From Bacteroides sp. An322 (GTDB lineage Bacteria > Bacteroidota > Bacteroidia > Bacteroidales > Bacteroidaceae), in assembly GCF_002161765.1 (NCBI RefSeq), contig NZ_NFIN01000015.1, positions 1 to 64,000 on the forward strand: DNA of 64,000 nucleotides. The letters run 5' to 3'. The translations under genes were made by a program, and so were the position numbers. Under the pieces are notes generated by a model, which saw only the letters and a program-made list of their open reading frames with translations, was not told where the DNA came from and did not search any database. Shown piece by piece: positions 1 to 7,746 of this stretch. Each line of letters opens with the position of its first letter. Position 1 is the first letter of the stretch.

Positions 1-10
1 ACCATCGATT

Positions 11-1012
11 ATGAATTCCTTGCTGAAACCGCAGAAGCTATGGTACAGATTGCATTCATCCAAATCATGCTTAACAGATTTATCGAATGAAATCAAAACA
101 GCTTCTAAGGTTACTGTACCTATCGACATCACTAAGCCAGCATTTGGAGATGTATTCGAAAAAGATGAAAATTGGGCTAATGATGTTTATGAAGCAAGAA
201 TTTACATCAAAGGTAATAATGCATACCTGAGATACATTGACGCATATAAAGTCAAGAGCGAATACCAAACTAAAGCTGATGCTTCTAAGCTTTACATTTC
301 ATTCAATGCTTTGGATGAATTTGGCAATTATCCTATCTTGTTCTATGGTGGAGCTCAAGAAATAGTTACAGATAATAAAACTGTTATGTTGACACCTATT
401 AGCAGTGACATCGTATTGAACGAACAAGAAGTTTACAATGATGATAAGGATGGATTAGAAGTAAGCTTGTTAGAAGACATGTATGCTTATTACAATGTAT
501 TTGATGGTGTAAGTGTTTCTACTGAAACTAAAAAAGCATTTGCTATCACATCCGAATCATTCAAGACTCAAGTTAAGACTGCTCTTGATGGTGTTACAGC
601 TGCAGTTTACCAGAATGGTAGTGTATTGAATAATGTAACAGTTGGTACAGATGGTATTATCGCCGCAGGTACACTCAAAGATAATAAACCAAATAATGGT
701 TTCTTCTTCACTTTGGGCGATAAATACTTCTCTGTATGCAAGAACAACTTGGATGGAGGTAATGTTTATGACAAGTTGGATATCTACACATTGTATGTAC
801 CTGCTTGGGCAGCCATGAACACTCCGGCAATTACTTTCAATAACAATAATGTTCAAGTTAAGTTTGAAGGAACTAATGGAGAAACTGTCACTACCACTGG
901 TGATGACATAACATTTAAACCTACTGCAGAATCTTCTACATTGAGAATTACTTTCGAAGATGCTACAGGTATGAAGTATGTACGTGATATCAAAGTACAG
1001 AAAGTTCAATAA
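11..1012 (+). CDS. C-terminal part of a secreted/surface protein (5' end outside window, probable frameshift)
   Basis: Reading from the ATG at 11 gives 333 residues, but this ATG has only 10 bases of window upstream and is probably not the true start. From about residue 30 the protein is acidic and rich in Asn, Asp, Thr and aromatic residues, with alternating hydrophobic beta-strand patterns and almost no Cys, as in Bacteroides surface (S-layer-like) proteins. Residues 1-28 look wrong (basic, with Cys, Trp and His), while frame 1 from base 1 reads a plausible helix (AETAEAMVQIAFIQIML) and stops at the TGA at 88-90. The simplest reading is a gene running in from the left with a frame change near 60-90, either a real mutation or an assembly error. 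I do not recognise the family with certainty. The gene ends at a strong terminator whose stem is the same as that of the surface lipoprotein gene at 46917-49625, which hints at a related gene. Confidence 0.6.
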   Translation: MNSLLKPQKLWYRLHSSKSCLTDLSNEIKTASKVTVPIDITKPAFGDVFEKDENWANDVYEARIYIKGNNAYLRYIDAYKVKSEYQTKADASKLYISFNALDEFGNYPILFYGGAQEIVTDNKTVMLTPISSDIVLNEQEVYNDDKDGLEVSLLEDMYAYYNVFDGVSVSTETKKAFAITSESFKTQVKTALDGVTAAVYQNGSVLNNVTVGTDGIIAAGTLKDNKPNNGFFFTLGDKYFSVCKNNLDGGNVYDKLDIYTLYVPAWAAMNTPAITFNNNNVQVKFEGTNGETVTTTGDDITFKPTAESSTLRITFEDATGMKYVRDIKVQKVQ

Positions 1013-1031
1013 GCAATAGAACTATCTAAAT

Positions 1032-1062
1032 AAAAAAGCGGCTCGATTGAGCCGCTTTTTTT
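1032..1062 (+). terminator. Rho-independent terminator
   Basis: An 8-bp perfect stem, AGCGGCTC / GAGCCGCT (1037-1044 and 1049-1056), has a 4-base loop, A6 before it and T7 after it. It lies 20 bases after the stop of the surface protein gene. Confidence 0.9.
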
Positions 1063-1106
1063 ATGCCTATACACCACTCACGCCTTGCCTTTCAAGAAAA
1101 AAACAT

Positions 1107-1115
1107 TATCTTTGC
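1107..1115 (+). promoter_or_regulatory. Bacteroidota -7 element for the Rpn-family gene
   Basis: TATCTTTGC matches the Bacteroides TAnnTTTG consensus and lies 38 bases before the ATG at 1154. Between them is an AT-rich stretch (TTATTCATTATTAACTATTC) resembling one arm of the family G repeat seen at 19.2 kb. Confidence 0.6.
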
Positions 1116-1153
1116 AGAAACCCGTTATTCATTATTAACTATTCACTACCGAC

Positions 1154-2089
1154 ATGAGCGAACTGCAAGACCGATATATCCGATTCGACTGGGCTATCAA
1201 GCGATTGCTCCGGCAAAAGGCGAATTTTGATGTCTTGGAAGGCTTCCTAACCGTATTCTTGGGCGAGCCTATCCGCATCATCGAAATCCTGGAAAGCGAA
1301 GGAAACCAGGAGACCGTTGACGATAAATTCAACCGGGTAGACATCAAGGCACGGAACAGCAAGGACGAGATTATCATCATCGAAGTGCAGAACACGCGCG
1401 AGCTTTACTATCTGGAGCGTATTCTCTACGGCGTGGCAAAAGCCATTACCGAACACATCTCGCTGGGTGATTCCTACCGCGAAGTAAAGAAAATCTATTC
1501 CATCAGCATCCTCTATTTCGACATCGGGAAGGGAAACGATTACCTCTATCACGGGCAGAACCGCTTCATCGGCGTGCATACCCACGACGAGCTTCAGGTG
1601 AACGTGAAAGAGCGCAATGCCTTCGTAACCCGTACCTCTGCCTCTATTTTCCCCGAATACATCCTGATTCGGGTCAATGAGTTCAACAGTGTAGCCGTCA
1701 CTCCTTTGGAAGAATGGATGCGCTACCTGAAGGAAGGCATCATCAGCCAAAACACAACCGCTCCCGGACTAAGCCAGGCACGCGAGAAACTGCGTTATTA
1801 CTCCATGTCGAAAGCCGAACAGCACGCCTATTTTGAGCACCTGAATGCTATCATGATACAGAACGATGTGCTGACCTCTGCCAAAGAAGAAGGGTTGCAG
1901 GAAGGGATTCAACAGGGAATTCAGCAAGGCATTCAACAAGGCATTCAGCAAGGACGAGAAATAGGACGCGAAGAAGGCATACAGGAAGAGCGCATAAAAA
2001 CTGCCGCTAACTTGAAGAAACTAGGGATAGAAGCATCGCTTATCGCACAAGCCACCGGGCTCTCCCAGGAAGAGATAGAGAATCTTTGA
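1154..2089 (+). CDS. Rpn-family PD-(D/E)XK nuclease / putative transposase
   Basis: A 311-residue protein of the Rpn/YhgA-like family (recombination-promoting nuclease; PDDEXK_2 type), which cuts DNA and is found in many dispersed copies in Bacteroides. The active-site pattern is visible: D63 in RVDIKA, then E77 and Q79 in IIIIEVQN after two beta strands. The N-terminal FDWAIKRLL is typical of the family. Residues ~245-285 form a charged helix containing four near-exact IQQG repeats, followed by GREIGREEGIQEE. The C-terminal tail (LIAQATGLSQEEI) resembles the family's short HTH-like end. It is a complete ORF with its own promoter at 1107. Despite the name it carries no terminal inverted repeats or DDE domain, so it is not annotated as an insertion sequence. 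The biological role is not established for most homologues. Confidence 0.85.
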   Translation: MSELQDRYIRFDWAIKRLLRQKANFDVLEGFLTVFLGEPIRIIEILESEGNQETVDDKFNRVDIKARNSKDEIIIIEVQNTRELYYLERILYGVAKAITEHISLGDSYREVKKIYSISILYFDIGKGNDYLYHGQNRFIGVHTHDELQVNVKERNAFVTRTSASIFPEYILIRVNEFNSVAVTPLEEWMRYLKEGIISQNTTAPGLSQAREKLRYYSMSKAEQHAYFEHLNAIMIQNDVLTSAKEEGLQEGIQQGIQQGIQQGIQQGREIGREEGIQEERIKTAANLKKLGIEASLIAQATGLSQEEIENL

Positions 2090-2137
2090 TTCACGTTGTT
2101 TTTATCCTGCCAATCCGGTACTTGGCTACTGACAAAA

Positions 2138-2212
2138 ATGCATACGGCTGCATCAGCCAATTCATACGGGTGTATCGGCTTACGAAGCAGGCTTCGTTGG
2201 CTCATGAAGCTA
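2138..2212. repeat. Family E palindromic repeat (CGAAGCAGGCTTCG type)
   Basis: Contains ACGAAGCAGGCTTCGT, a near-perfect palindrome, flanked by GGCTGCATCAGCC and ATCGGCTTACG. The same words recur at 45740-45815 and 57491-57516. It lies between the Rpn gene and the outer-membrane protein gene, downstream of a stop codon. Confidence 0.6.
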
Positions 2213-2288
2213 TATACGTTTAAATGAAAGAGCCGTATGTAAAAACGATATTTATGCGCAAATACTTGTAATACACAAATCAAATGCA

Positions 2289-2297
2289 TATATTTGT
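2289..2297 (+). promoter_or_regulatory. -7 element for the outer-membrane barrel gene
   Basis: TATATTTGT fits TAnnTTTG and is 29 bases before the ATG at 2327. No clear Shine-Dalgarno sequence follows, as is usual in this phylum. Confidence 0.55.
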
Positions 2298-2326
2298 CTG
2301 ACTAAACTAAAAAAACTTGTTGTTAT

Positions 2327-2935
2327 ATGAAAAAGATTTTATCCATTCTCATGGTCATAGCTTGTCTAGGAATAGCTATACCAGCTCAGGCACAATTGAA
2401 ATTTGGATTGAAAGGCGGTCTGAATATTACTAGCCTTTCCTTCTCAGGAGACATGTTTAAAGGAGACAACCGCACGGGGTTCTTTATCGGTCCAATGGCG
2501 GAATTTACGATTCCGGTAGTGGGATTGGGACTTGACGTGGCAGCCCTCTATAATCAGGCAAAAGGGAAAGCAAATTATTATGGCGAAGATATAATCTCCC
2601 AAAACGAGACATTGAAAAGCATTGAAGTGCCGGTAAACTTGAAATGGACATTCGGCATGGGAAGCACATTAGGGGCATATATTGCTGCCGGACCTCAATT
2701 CGGTTTTAATGTAGGAAGCGGATTGTTTAATATCGGTAAGGAAACATTCGACATGAAGAAATCTTATACTACGTTCAATGTCGGGGCAGGTGTGAAACTC
2801 GTCCAGCATCTCCAAGTCGGATTGAACTATAACTTCAGCATTAATAAAATGGCGAAAGCCCATATTGATGATTACGAAGGTTCCGTTAATATGAAAAAGA
2901 ATACATGGCAAGTATCACTGGCATACCTGTTTTAA
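2327..2935 (+). CDS. Small outer-membrane beta-barrel protein (porin-family, PF13568-like)
   Basis: A 202-residue protein with a signal peptide (residues 1-22, hydrophobic core then AQA before the mature QLKFGLKGG). The mature part alternates short amphipathic strands with Gly-rich turns (LKFGLKGGLNITSLSF, LGAYIAAGPQFGFNVG, TFNVGAGVKLVQHLQVGLNY) and ends in the aromatic strand WQVSLAYLF, the usual C-terminal signal for BAM-dependent insertion. This is the pattern of the 'outer membrane protein beta-barrel domain' family, abundant in Bacteroidota, with about eight strands expected at this length. Substrate and role are unknown. It stands alone, with its own promoter at 2289 and a long inverted repeat after the stop. 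Confidence 0.85.
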   Translation: MKKILSILMVIACLGIAIPAQAQLKFGLKGGLNITSLSFSGDMFKGDNRTGFFIGPMAEFTIPVVGLGLDVAALYNQAKGKANYYGEDIISQNETLKSIEVPVNLKWTFGMGSTLGAYIAAGPQFGFNVGSGLFNIGKETFDMKKSYTTFNVGAGVKLVQHLQVGLNYNFSINKMAKAHIDDYEGSVNMKKNTWQVSLAYLF

Positions 2936-2941
2936 ATGTAG

Positions 2942-3016
2942 AATGAAGCATTAAGAATGAAGAACGAAGAGGCTGTCTCAAAATAGAAGTAGCCTCTTCA
3001 TTCTTAATGCTTCATT
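2942..3016. repeat. Long inverted repeat between convergent genes (family D core)
   Basis: The arms AATGAAGCATTAAGAAT and GAAGAGGCT are mirrored on the right as AGCCTCTTC and ATTCTTAATGCTTCATT. The left arm has 7 extra bases between its two blocks. The loop contains GTCTCAAAATAGAA, the signature word of family D found also at 28106, 46021 and (variant) 54144. Its position between two converging genes would let the hairpin act as a two-way terminator, though it has no long T-run. Confidence 0.75.
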
Positions 3017-3024
3017 TATCTTAA

Positions 3025-4002
3025 TCAGTCGCAAGGATAAACCACCCCCCATGCCTTGCGGAGGGTATCCATCTGTCTCATCAGACGGAGGGTTTCAGCG
3101 TGTGGCATATAAGGAGATTCCAGCCAACCTTTCTCCAAAGCCTCGATAGATGCATATACTTGATATTCATATCCAGTAATGCATTGCGGAGCACGGTATA
3201 CCGCAACGATATTATAATTATCGTCAATGACTCTTACCGATTGCGGGCAATTGATGTTTTCCACAATCAGTTGCCCTTTATCGCCAGAGATAACTCCCAT
3301 TCGGTCGCTCTTGGCATAGATGCTTGATTGGAGCGATGCCATTTTCCCGTCTTTATAAAATAAGGTAATGTTTTCTTGCGCATCTACCCCTGTATCTGTT
3401 AACTGGCAAGCCGATTCCATTCGTTCTACCTCTGTCCCGAAAGCCATAGCGGCAAAATTAAGTGCATATACGCCTAAGTCGAGCAATGCGCCTCCTGCCA
3501 ATTCCGGGCGAAGGATGCGTTCTTTATACGAGCAAGGATAACTAAGATTTGCCGAAAGCGTATGAGGCGTGCCGATGATACCGCTCTTTATCAATTCTTG
3601 TATTTTGAACGAAAGCGGCATATACCGTGTCCAAATGGCTTCGGTGATGAAAACGCCTTTCTCTTTGGCATAATTCAATAACTCTTCCGCCTCGCGTGCA
3701 TTGGCAGTAAATGCCTTTTCACACAAAACGGGTTTCCCTTTCTCGATGCACATCCGTGCATGGGCATAATGATGCGAATGCGGTGTTGCGATATAGACCA
3801 AATCCACTTCAGGGTCATCCGCAAGCTCTTCATACGAACCGTATGCCTTTTCAAATTGCCACTCGCGGGCAAATTGCTCCGCTTTTTCTTTGCTTCGGGA
3901 AGCTATGGCATAACGTGCCACGCCTTTCATACCTCCTAACGTGATTGCCATTTTCCTGGCAATCCATCCGCCACCGATAATACCGATATTGTATGTCTTC
4001 AT
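3025..4002 (-). CDS. Gfo/Idh/MocA-family NAD(P)-dependent oxidoreductase
   Basis: A 325-residue cytoplasmic dehydrogenase acting on sugars or sugar derivatives. The start at 4002 is chosen over the longer reading from 4122 because it begins directly with the Rossmann strand MKTYNIGIIGGGWIARKM (GxGxxG-like GIIGGG). The motif CEKAFTANAREAEEL holds the family's catalytic-site lysine (EKP position, here EKA), and PHSHHYAHARMCIEKGKPV is the typical NAD-fold strand-turn. The C-terminal domain carries GGALLDLGVYALNFA, characteristic of the trans-1,2-dihydrobenzene-1,2-diol dehydrogenase-like branch. Substrate cannot be told from sequence. It is transcribed away from priA, with a -7 element at 4022-4030, and no operon partner is visible. 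Confidence 0.9.
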   Translation of the reverse strand: MKTYNIGIIGGGWIARKMAITLGGMKGVARYAIASRSKEKAEQFAREWQFEKAYGSYEELADDPEVDLVYIATPHSHHYAHARMCIEKGKPVLCEKAFTANAREAEELLNYAKEKGVFITEAIWTRYMPLSFKIQELIKSGIIGTPHTLSANLSYPCSYKERILRPELAGGALLDLGVYALNFAAMAFGTEVERMESACQLTDTGVDAQENITLFYKDGKMASLQSSIYAKSDRMGVISGDKGQLIVENINCPQSVRVIDDNYNIVAVYRAPQCITGYEYQVYASIEALEKGWLESPYMPHAETLRLMRQMDTLRKAWGVVYPCD

Positions 4003-4021
4003 ATTGGATAAATGTTTATGT

Positions 4022-4081
4022 GCAAAACTATAAAAGTTTCTCAAATATTCTGTCAAGATGCACGGGTTTTTGTAACTTTGC
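4022..4081. promoter_or_regulatory. Divergent promoter region for the oxidoreductase and priA
   Basis: On the minus strand, TAGTTTTGC (4022-4030) is a TAnnTTTG match 20 bases before the oxidoreductase ATG. On the plus strand, TAACTTTGC (4073-4081) ends only 3 bases before the priA ATG at 4085. If that element is used, the priA transcript would start at or next to its first codon. Confidence 0.65.
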
Positions 4082-4084
4082 AGC

Positions 4085-6547
4085 ATGAAAAAGTTTGCAG
4101 ATGTCATAGTGCCTTTGCCCATTCCCGGACAATATACGTATGCTGTTCCTTTAGAACTGGAAGAGAAGGTTTGTGCTGGTATCCGGGTTATTGTTCCTTT
4201 TGGGAAGAAAAAGTATTACACGGCTATCGTGACCCGTGTGCACGAGGATGCCCCTGCCGGCTATGACACGAAAGAACTTATGGAAATCCTTGACAAGAAG
4301 CCCATTCTGCTGAAACGGCAATATGATTTTTGGCAATGGATAGCCGATTATTATCTCTGTACGTTGGGCGATGTCTATAAAGCGGCATTGCCTTCGGGCA
4401 TGAAGTTGGAGAGCGAAACCCTTGTGGTTGTTAATCCTGATTACGAGGCAGAATCTCCCTTAACGGAAAAAGAACAGCTCGTATTGGATACGCTAAGCCG
4501 GGACACCGGATTGTGCATCAATCAACTGGAGAAAATAACGGGCATTAAAAATCTGTTGCCGGTCATCAATAAGTTGTTGGAACGGGAAGCTATCTATATA
4601 AAGGAGGAATTAAAACGGAATTACAAGCCCCGTACTGAAGTTTTTATACGTCTTGCAGAAACAATAAAAAGTGAAACCGACCTGCATCAGTTGTTCGACA
4701 CATTAAACCGTGCGCCTAAGCAATTGGCGGCTCTGATGAAATACGTAGAACTTTCGGGGTGGGTACGTCCCGGATGTTTCTTGAAAGAAGTATCGCGTAA
4801 AACTTTACTTCAAAAAGCGAATATAACCTCTTCTATCCTATCGGGACTGGTAGAGAAACATATTCTTGAACTTTATCATCAAGAAGTCGGAAGGCTGGCA
4901 AAAGGGACAATAGACACAATGCCTCTCAATCCGTTAAGCGATGCACAACAAAAGGCATACGATGAAATCGTGCAGGCATTTGCTTCAAAACCGGTCTGCC
5001 TCTTGCATGGAGTGACATCCAGCGGGAAAACGGAATTATACATTCATTTGATTGAACAAGCTATCCGGGCTGGGAAGCAAGTGCTGTATTTATTACCCGA
5101 AATCGCTTTGACTACTCAAATCACCGAACGTCTCCGCCGGGTGTTTGGCAATCGGCTGGGCATTTACCATTCGAAGTTCCCTGATGCCGAACGGGTGGAG
5201 ATTTGGCAAAAGCAATTATCCGAAGACGATTATGACGTGATTTTAGGCGTACGTTCTTCGGTATTTCTTCCTTTCCGTCGGCTAGGACTGGTTATTGTGG
5301 ACGAAGAACACGAGAATACTTATAAGCAACAAGAGCCCGCACCCCGTTATCATGCACGTAATGCAGCATTGGTTTTGGCATCCATATTTGGGGCTAAAAC
5401 GCTTTTAGGAACAGCTACGCCCAGCATCGAGACCTATTATAACGCCATTCATGGGAAATACGGTTTTGTACAATTAACCGAACGGCACCGGCAAATCCAG
5501 TTGCCTGAAATTGAAGTAGTTGACATCAAGGAATTGGCTCGCAAGAAGCGGATGACCGCTCAATTCTCTCCGTTACTTTTGCAAAAGATAAGGGAGGCAT
5601 TGGAACAAAAGGAGCAAGTCATTCTTTTTCAAAACCGGAGAGGTTTTGCCCCAATGATTGAATGCCGCACCTGCGGTTGGGTACCGAAATGCAAGAATTG
5701 TGACGTAAGTCTGACCTATCATAAAGAATTGAACCAATTGACTTGCCACTATTGCGGCTATACAGAACCCGTTCCCACATCTTGTCCGGCATGTGGAGGT
5801 ACGGAATTGGTAAGCCGGGGATTCGGAACCGAAAAAGTAGAGGATAGCATCAAAGAGCTTTTCCCCGAAGCCCGGATTGCCCGTATGGACTTAGACACGA
5901 CCCGCACCCGCACGGCATACGAGAAAATCATTTCCGACTTTGAAGAAGGGGAAACCGATATTCTGATTGGGACACAAATGGTTTCGAAAGGATTGGATTT
6001 CGATAGAGTCAGCGTAGTGGGCATCCTCAATGCCGATTCGATGTTGAACTATCCCGATTTCCGTTCTTACGAACGTGCTTTTCAATTGATGGCGCAAGTG
6101 GCAGGACGTGCGGGGCGGAAAGAAAAACGCGGGCTGGTTATATTACAGACCAAACAACCCGACTTGCCTTTGATACATGAAGTAGTTACGAATGATTATG
6201 CCCGCATGTTCCAAGAACAGACAGAAGAACGGAGCCTGTTCCGTTATCCGCCTTTTTACCGATTGATTTATGTGTATCTCAAACATCGGAAGCAGGAAGT
6301 CCTCGACCAAGCGGCAGATCTCATGGCAAATGTCTTGCGTCAAGGTTTGGGAGAAAGGGTTTTAGGGCCAGACCAACCTCCAATAGCCCGTATTCAGACG
6401 CTGTTTATCAAGAAGATAGTAGTAAAAGTGGAACAGCAAGCTTCTCTTTCGAAAGTGCGTGCCTACCTGCGTCAGGTGCAGCGCATGATTGTAGAAGACG
6501 AACGTTTCCGCTCCTTAATAGTATATTATGATGTAGATCCAATGTAA
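4085..6547 (+). CDS. priA: Primosomal protein N' (replication restart helicase PriA)
   Basis: An 820-residue superfamily-2 DNA helicase that recognises stalled forks and reloads the replisome. The N-terminal 3'-DNA-binding domain starts MKKFADVIVPLPIPGQYTYA, matching family N-termini and supporting this ATG. Walker A GVTSSGKT is at ~309-316, the DEEH box at ~405 and GTATPS at ~440. The two zinc sites are eight cysteines at ~527-572 (CRTCGWVPKCKNC, CHYCGY, CPACGG). The helicase C-terminal motifs QMVSKGLDF and QVAGRAGR follow. All key residues are present and length is normal for Bacteroidota. The next gene starts 3 bases after the stop, so priA, the PHP gene and probably the phosphatase gene are cotranscribed. 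Confidence 0.98.
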   Translation: MKKFADVIVPLPIPGQYTYAVPLELEEKVCAGIRVIVPFGKKKYYTAIVTRVHEDAPAGYDTKELMEILDKKPILLKRQYDFWQWIADYYLCTLGDVYKAALPSGMKLESETLVVVNPDYEAESPLTEKEQLVLDTLSRDTGLCINQLEKITGIKNLLPVINKLLEREAIYIKEELKRNYKPRTEVFIRLAETIKSETDLHQLFDTLNRAPKQLAALMKYVELSGWVRPGCFLKEVSRKTLLQKANITSSILSGLVEKHILELYHQEVGRLAKGTIDTMPLNPLSDAQQKAYDEIVQAFASKPVCLLHGVTSSGKTELYIHLIEQAIRAGKQVLYLLPEIALTTQITERLRRVFGNRLGIYHSKFPDAERVEIWQKQLSEDDYDVILGVRSSVFLPFRRLGLVIVDEEHENTYKQQEPAPRYHARNAALVLASIFGAKTLLGTATPSIETYYNAIHGKYGFVQLTERHRQIQLPEIEVVDIKELARKKRMTAQFSPLLLQKIREALEQKEQVILFQNRRGFAPMIECRTCGWVPKCKNCDVSLTYHKELNQLTCHYCGYTEPVPTSCPACGGTELVSRGFGTEKVEDSIKELFPEARIARMDLDTTRTRTAYEKIISDFEEGETDILIGTQMVSKGLDFDRVSVVGILNADSMLNYPDFRSYERAFQLMAQVAGRAGRKEKRGLVILQTKQPDLPLIHEVVTNDYARMFQEQTEERSLFRYPPFYRLIYVYLKHRKQEVLDQAADLMANVLRQGLGERVLGPDQPPIARIQTLFIKKIVVKVEQQASLSKVRAYLRQVQRMIVEDERFRSLIVYYDVDPM

Positions 6548-6549
6548 TT

Positions 6550-7260
6550 ATGAACATAGAATTAGACGTACATACCCATACGGTAGCCAGTGGCCATGCA
6601 TTCAGCACGTTGCAGGAAATGGTAAAAGCGGCTTCCGAAAAAGGATTGAAATTATTAGGCATAACTGAACATGCCCCCAGTATTCCAGGCTCATGCAACC
6701 CGATTTATTTCCGTAATTTGTATGTAGTCCCACGCCGGATGTACGGTGTAGACTTGTTATTGGGTGCGGAAATCAATATCCTCGATTGTGAAGGGAATAT
6801 TGACATGGATGAGTTTTACCTGAACCTGCTCGATTTGCGCATTGCAGGCATTCATGCGTTATGCTACAAAGGAGGAACACCCGAAGAGAATACTCACGGC
6901 ATGATTCAGGCTATTTCGAATCCGTATATCCACATCATCAGCCATCCGGGTGACGGTACCGCAAAGTTGCATTTCGAACCTATCGTATTAGCGGCAAAAG
7001 AACATCATACATTATTGGAAATAAACAATTCTTCGCTTCGTCCTTGCCGGCACAAAGTAGAAGCAAGAGGCAATAATCTGGAAATTCTCCGCCTCTGCAA
7101 GCAATACGAAGTGCCTGTCATCTTAGGAAGCGACGCGCATATCTCGTTCGATATCGCTACCTACGATTATGCCCTTCAGCTTGTTGCTGAAACCGAGTTT
7201 CCTGAAGCATTGATTATGAACAATAGTGTAGAGAAATTTAAAGCATATTTGAATCTATAG
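6550..7260 (+). CDS. PHP-domain phosphoesterase (YcdX-like)
   Basis: A 236-residue PHP-fold metal-dependent hydrolase. Metal ligands are visible as HTHT (residues 8-11, after ELDV), H in ITEHAPSIPG, the HALCYKG and SHPGDG segments, and SDAHISFD near the C terminus. The closest named relatives are E. coli YcdX-type phosphatases, which use a trinuclear zinc site. The natural substrate is not known. It starts 3 bases after priA, and a tyrosine phosphatase gene follows 14 bases later. Confidence 0.88.
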   Translation: MNIELDVHTHTVASGHAFSTLQEMVKAASEKGLKLLGITEHAPSIPGSCNPIYFRNLYVVPRRMYGVDLLLGAEINILDCEGNIDMDEFYLNLLDLRIAGIHALCYKGGTPEENTHGMIQAISNPYIHIISHPGDGTAKLHFEPIVLAAKEHHTLLEINNSSLRPCRHKVEARGNNLEILRLCKQYEVPVILGSDAHISFDIATYDYALQLVAETEFPEALIMNNSVEKFKAYLNL

Positions 7261-7274
7261 AAGTTAATAAAAAC

Positions 7275-7739
7275 ATGAAACGAATCCTTTTTGTCTGTTT
7301 AGGAAATATTTGCCGTTCTGCAGCTGCAGAAGAAATCATGCGTACTTACCTGAAACGTGCCGGATTGGAAAAAGAAATAGAAGTCGATTCGGCAGGTATC
7401 AGCAGTTATCACGAAGGAGAGCTTGCCGATTCTCGGATGCGGATGCATGCCTCCCGGAGAAATTATCACATTACGCATCGTTCGCGTCCTGTGCGTACCG
7501 AAGATTTTTATGATTTCGACCTTATTTTGGGTATGGATGATGCCAATATTGATGCTTTGCATGAAAAAGCCCCCGACATTGAATCGGAAAAGAAAATCGG
7601 AAGGATGACGGATTATTGTCAAACGAAAGTAACCGACTACGTACCTGACCCCTATTATGGAGGTGCACAGGGCTTCGAAAATGTGCTTGATATTTTAGAA
7701 GACGCTTGCAATGGATTATTGCAGGCATATAGTCGTTAA
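7275..7739 (+). CDS. Low-molecular-weight protein tyrosine phosphatase
   Basis: A 154-residue cytoplasmic phosphatase. The P-loop CLGNICRS (C8-x5-R14) follows the first strand MKRILFV, and the general-acid loop DPYYGG is near residue 127. Family members dephosphorylate tyrosine kinases of capsule synthesis or other phosphoproteins. No BY-kinase or capsule locus is next to it here, so the partner is unknown. One family-typical Pro after the P-loop (SPMAE) is replaced by AAAEE. It is probably cotranscribed with the two genes before it. Confidence 0.92.
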   Translation: MKRILFVCLGNICRSAAAEEIMRTYLKRAGLEKEIEVDSAGISSYHEGELADSRMRMHASRRNYHITHRSRPVRTEDFYDFDLILGMDDANIDALHEKAPDIESEKKIGRMTDYCQTKVTDYVPDPYYGGAQGFENVLDILEDACNGLLQAYSR

Positions 7740-7746
7740 TACAGGT

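Noticed and set aside
1154-2089. Active insertion sequence
   Set aside because: The Rpn-family protein is often labelled transposase, but there are no terminal inverted repeats, target duplications or DDE residues.
4003-4122. N-terminal extension of the Gfo/Idh oxidoreductase to 4122
   Set aside because: The extension has no family match, overlaps the priA start and both promoter elements; the Rossmann motif begins right after the ATG at 4002.
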